Below, in pieces: positions 62,601 to 64,000 of a stretch of 64,000 nucleotides of DNA. Each line of letters begins with the position of its first letter. Position 1 is the first letter of the stretch. A model generated the notes under the pieces. That model did not search any database and was not told where the DNA came from. It saw only the letters and a program-made list of their open reading frames with translations. Source of the DNA: Alligator mississippiensis (lineage: Eukaryota; Chordata; Crocodylia; Alligatoridae); the NCBI RefSeq assembly GCF_030867095.1, contig NC_081828.1, positions 217,713,978 to 217,777,977 on the forward strand, read 5' to 3'. A program made the position numbers and the translations under genes.

Positions 62601-64000
62601 AGCTTGGCCATTCCAGCCTGCTGCTGCTTTAAAGAAATGCCCCAGCTTTACACAGACGGACCGGCCAGCATCCTTCTGGCCCGGCAGACTCCATTCGATA
62701 TCCAATGCAGCAGACAAGTCTGGCAGGGACGCTGCGTTTTAATCAGCCCTGACAAGAGCAGTTATTGTTGGGTCCGACTTGTGACTGCCGCGGGCTGCCC
62801 AGACAGGGGTCATGTTTGTGGCACCGTGTTCTCAAAGAGGGAGGCAGTTTTGGATGCACTGAGCCGTGATCCTGTGCACAAAGCTGGCTCCGGGCTGGGC
62901 ACAGGGGCTTCTTGGGAACAAAGGCACAGGCAAACTCATGTTCAAGCAGGCACACTTCCTTATTGGGGTCTCCTGGGTGCAAAAAACTGCTCTGTTAGCA
63001 AAACTAGCAACCATCTGGGGCCTGCCCATCTGCTTGTAGAAACAAGCAGATTGAGGTAACTGGCCACCAGCTGTTACACCCTGCATTTGAGCTACACTGA
63101 ACCCACATAACCAGGTCTGGTCAGTGCCGGGTTAGGAGCCCAAAGGAAACCTCAGACATGCAGGAACTGGTGCAGCGAGACTGCTGCGTTCCCATCCAAC
63201 ACATCCATGGTGTGAACAGCCCCAGGATACTCCAGAGACAGGTCTTCTGTACATGATACATAGAGTGGCAGTGCAAACAGTGCCCTGAGGAACTGGAGGG
63301 AAGCGACTTTACGGCTGAGAGCTAAGCAGCTTGCCTAAAGTTAAACACCGAGCTCCTATCACCAGCCAAAGTCTGAGGCCAGGCCTTCCGATTCCCAGCC
63401 CCTTCTCTACCATGTTATGTTGCATCCATAAGTAACTAGGCACCGCTTGACGACCATCCATCTGCCTCACCAGTCCCTTTGCAAACCCAAGTTATGTAGT
63501 AACGACACGCAATATTCACAGCCTGGCAGAGCATACGGAGGATGTGCCAGGAGACTCACCTGGCTTGTGCTTGATATTCGTTTTGGAGCCGCACTTGGAA
63601 GACACTTTGGAAAGGTCAACTTTCTTGGTCTGGATCTGCACCTACGGAGACGAGGGAGAACAATGCAGTGCACAGAAAATGTTTCTTGTGGAGCCAGAAA
63701 CCGTGGTCAGTCCTACTCAATTAACCTTCTTCTGTCCCCTCGCCACTCAAACACCTTTTCCTATGAACTCACTGGCTCAGCAGTTCTTAAAAAGGCAAAT
63801 ATTCACCACCACTACCAAAAGCCCCGGCATAGTCAGCAGAGGGATAGGATGCGTGCAGACAGACGCATGTCACGGAAAGCTGATAGATGGCCAGGGGCCA
63901 GAGAGGAGTCACAGAGCAGAGCGCACATCCATGCGAGTACAAATGCACCAGCTCCACTGCTGGGTGCCCCAGAGTCTCTCCCCAGCGCCAACCCAGGCTC
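59360..64000 (-). CDS. MAP4: MAP4, microtubule-associated protein 4 (3' part of gene)
   Basis: MAP4 is the non-neuronal relative of tau and MAP2; its C-terminal repeats bind and stabilise microtubules. Four terminal exons are visible on the minus strand: [20 protein letters not shown] (a tubulin-binding repeat ending KHKPG), [17 protein letters not shown] (last repeat), a MAP4-type tail ending [18 protein letters not shown], and a final exon. The tail matches human GGGDQREAQTLDSQIQETSI. The final exon can also be read in a second frame as a tau-like segment. The N-terminal projection domain and earlier repeats are beyond 64000. It is convergent with DHX30, as in mammals. Confidence 0.96.
59900..60077 (-). 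CDS. MAP4: MAP4 exon: specific acidic tail
   Basis: Reads [19 protein letters not shown] to SFDTQIQET plus one base (59 codons plus one; length not divisible by three). Acceptor TTCGTTGTAG, donor ACAA|GTGAGT on the minus strand. Equivalent to the human KTEGGGSEAP...QIQETS segment, with only both ends conserved. Confidence 0.93.
60226..60290 (+). mobile_element. CR1 LINE terminal tail
   Basis: TTGGGGTTGGACTAGATGACCCATGGAAGTCCCTTCAAGCCC is plus-strand CR1 tail text, antisense in a MAP4 intron. Confidence 0.75.
60291..61568. other. MAP4 intron, no other feature seen
   Basis: Ordinary intronic sequence with no further exon, RNA gene or clear repeat. Confidence 0.5.
61569..61681 (-). CDS. MAP4: MAP4 exon: last microtubule-binding repeat
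   Basis: Reads (G)[20 protein letters not shown] to [10 protein letters not shown], entering in phase 1 and leaving in phase 0. Acceptor CTCGCTGCAG, donor AAG|GTGGGT. Equivalent to human [20 protein letters not shown]. Phase 0 at its end permits joining to either downstream exon. Confidence 0.96.
61682..63559. other. MAP4 intron with repeat remnants
   Basis: A hAT-like end may lie near 62490-62520 (CAACCTGTGGCCCACAGGCTGG). A decayed MIR lies near 63220-63425. No exon was seen. Confidence 0.45.
63220..63425 (+). mobile_element. Decayed MIR-like CORE-SINE
   Basis: GAACTGGAGGGAAGCGACTT, AGCTTGCCTAAAGTTAAAC and GGCCTTCCGATTCCCAGCCCC follow the order of MIR core and tail segments. Strongly diverged. 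Confidence 0.5.
63560..63641 (-). CDS. MAP4: MAP4 exon: microtubule-binding repeat
   Basis: 27 codons plus one base, [20 protein letters not shown] to IKHKP, then G. Contains the KCGS and IKHKPG signatures of tau-family repeats. Acceptor GTCTCCGTAG, donor CCAG|GTGAGT on the minus strand. Human has [20 protein letters not shown]. Confidence 0.98.
63642..64000. other. MAP4 intron at window edge
   Basis: Intronic sequence upstream (in gene direction) of the repeat exon. No other feature was seen before the edge. Confidence 0.5.

Overview
The window is vertebrate nuclear DNA, most likely from a crocodilian; a turtle is the main alternative. It carries many CR1 LINE copies in both orientations with the typical sauropsid 3' end, short hAT-type elements, a tRNA-derived SINE and old MIR remnants. 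It has no primate or rodent repeats, and its genes have long introns and CpG-island promoters. The species call is an inference from repeat style.

Two protein-coding genes are convincing and face each other. DHX30 (plus strand, about 9-46.7 kb) is a DEAH-box RNA helicase with two double-stranded RNA-binding domains. Nineteen coding exons of the mitochondrial form could be placed; they join in frame to 1220 codons. A separate upstream exon at 12.77-12.82 kb gives a short alternative N-terminus resembling the mammalian cytoplasmic form. The two starts appear to be served by different CpG islands, at 9.0-9.8 kb and 17.8-18.8 kb. The 3' end of MAP4 (minus strand) occupies about 54.2-64 kb. Its exons for the last microtubule-binding repeats and the C-terminus are visible, and the rest of the gene lies beyond the right edge. 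The order DHX30 then MAP4, tail to tail, matches the mammalian arrangement.

Layout: 1-9 kb is intergenic, with a hAT element, a SINE, a 2.2 kb CR1, a second LINE fragment and a minisatellite of about 1 kb that abuts the first CpG island. From 9 to 18 kb lie the first DHX30 promoter, a CR1 with a hAT element inserted in it, the alternative start exon, and a palindromic AT/CT-rich tract just before the second promoter. From 18 to 46.7 kb lies the DHX30 body with repeat-filled introns. From 46.7 to 54.2 kb is the spacer between the two 3' ends, with a CpG-dense block, an unassigned plus-strand polyadenylation signal, a 1.35 kb CR1 and a 78-base palindrome. From 54.2 to 64 kb lies the MAP4 3' UTR and terminal exons.

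The most notable signal is at the MAP4 3' end. The final exon can be read in two frames. If a 178-base exon is included, the protein stops almost at once after QIQET-N. If it is skipped, the same final exon continues a tau/MAP2-like segment ([10 protein letters not shown]...). Other notable points are a GC-AG intron in DHX30, a NAGNAG tandem acceptor, an expanded EEGEL repeat and hAT insertions with readable target-site duplications. No LTR or other virus-like element was recognised.
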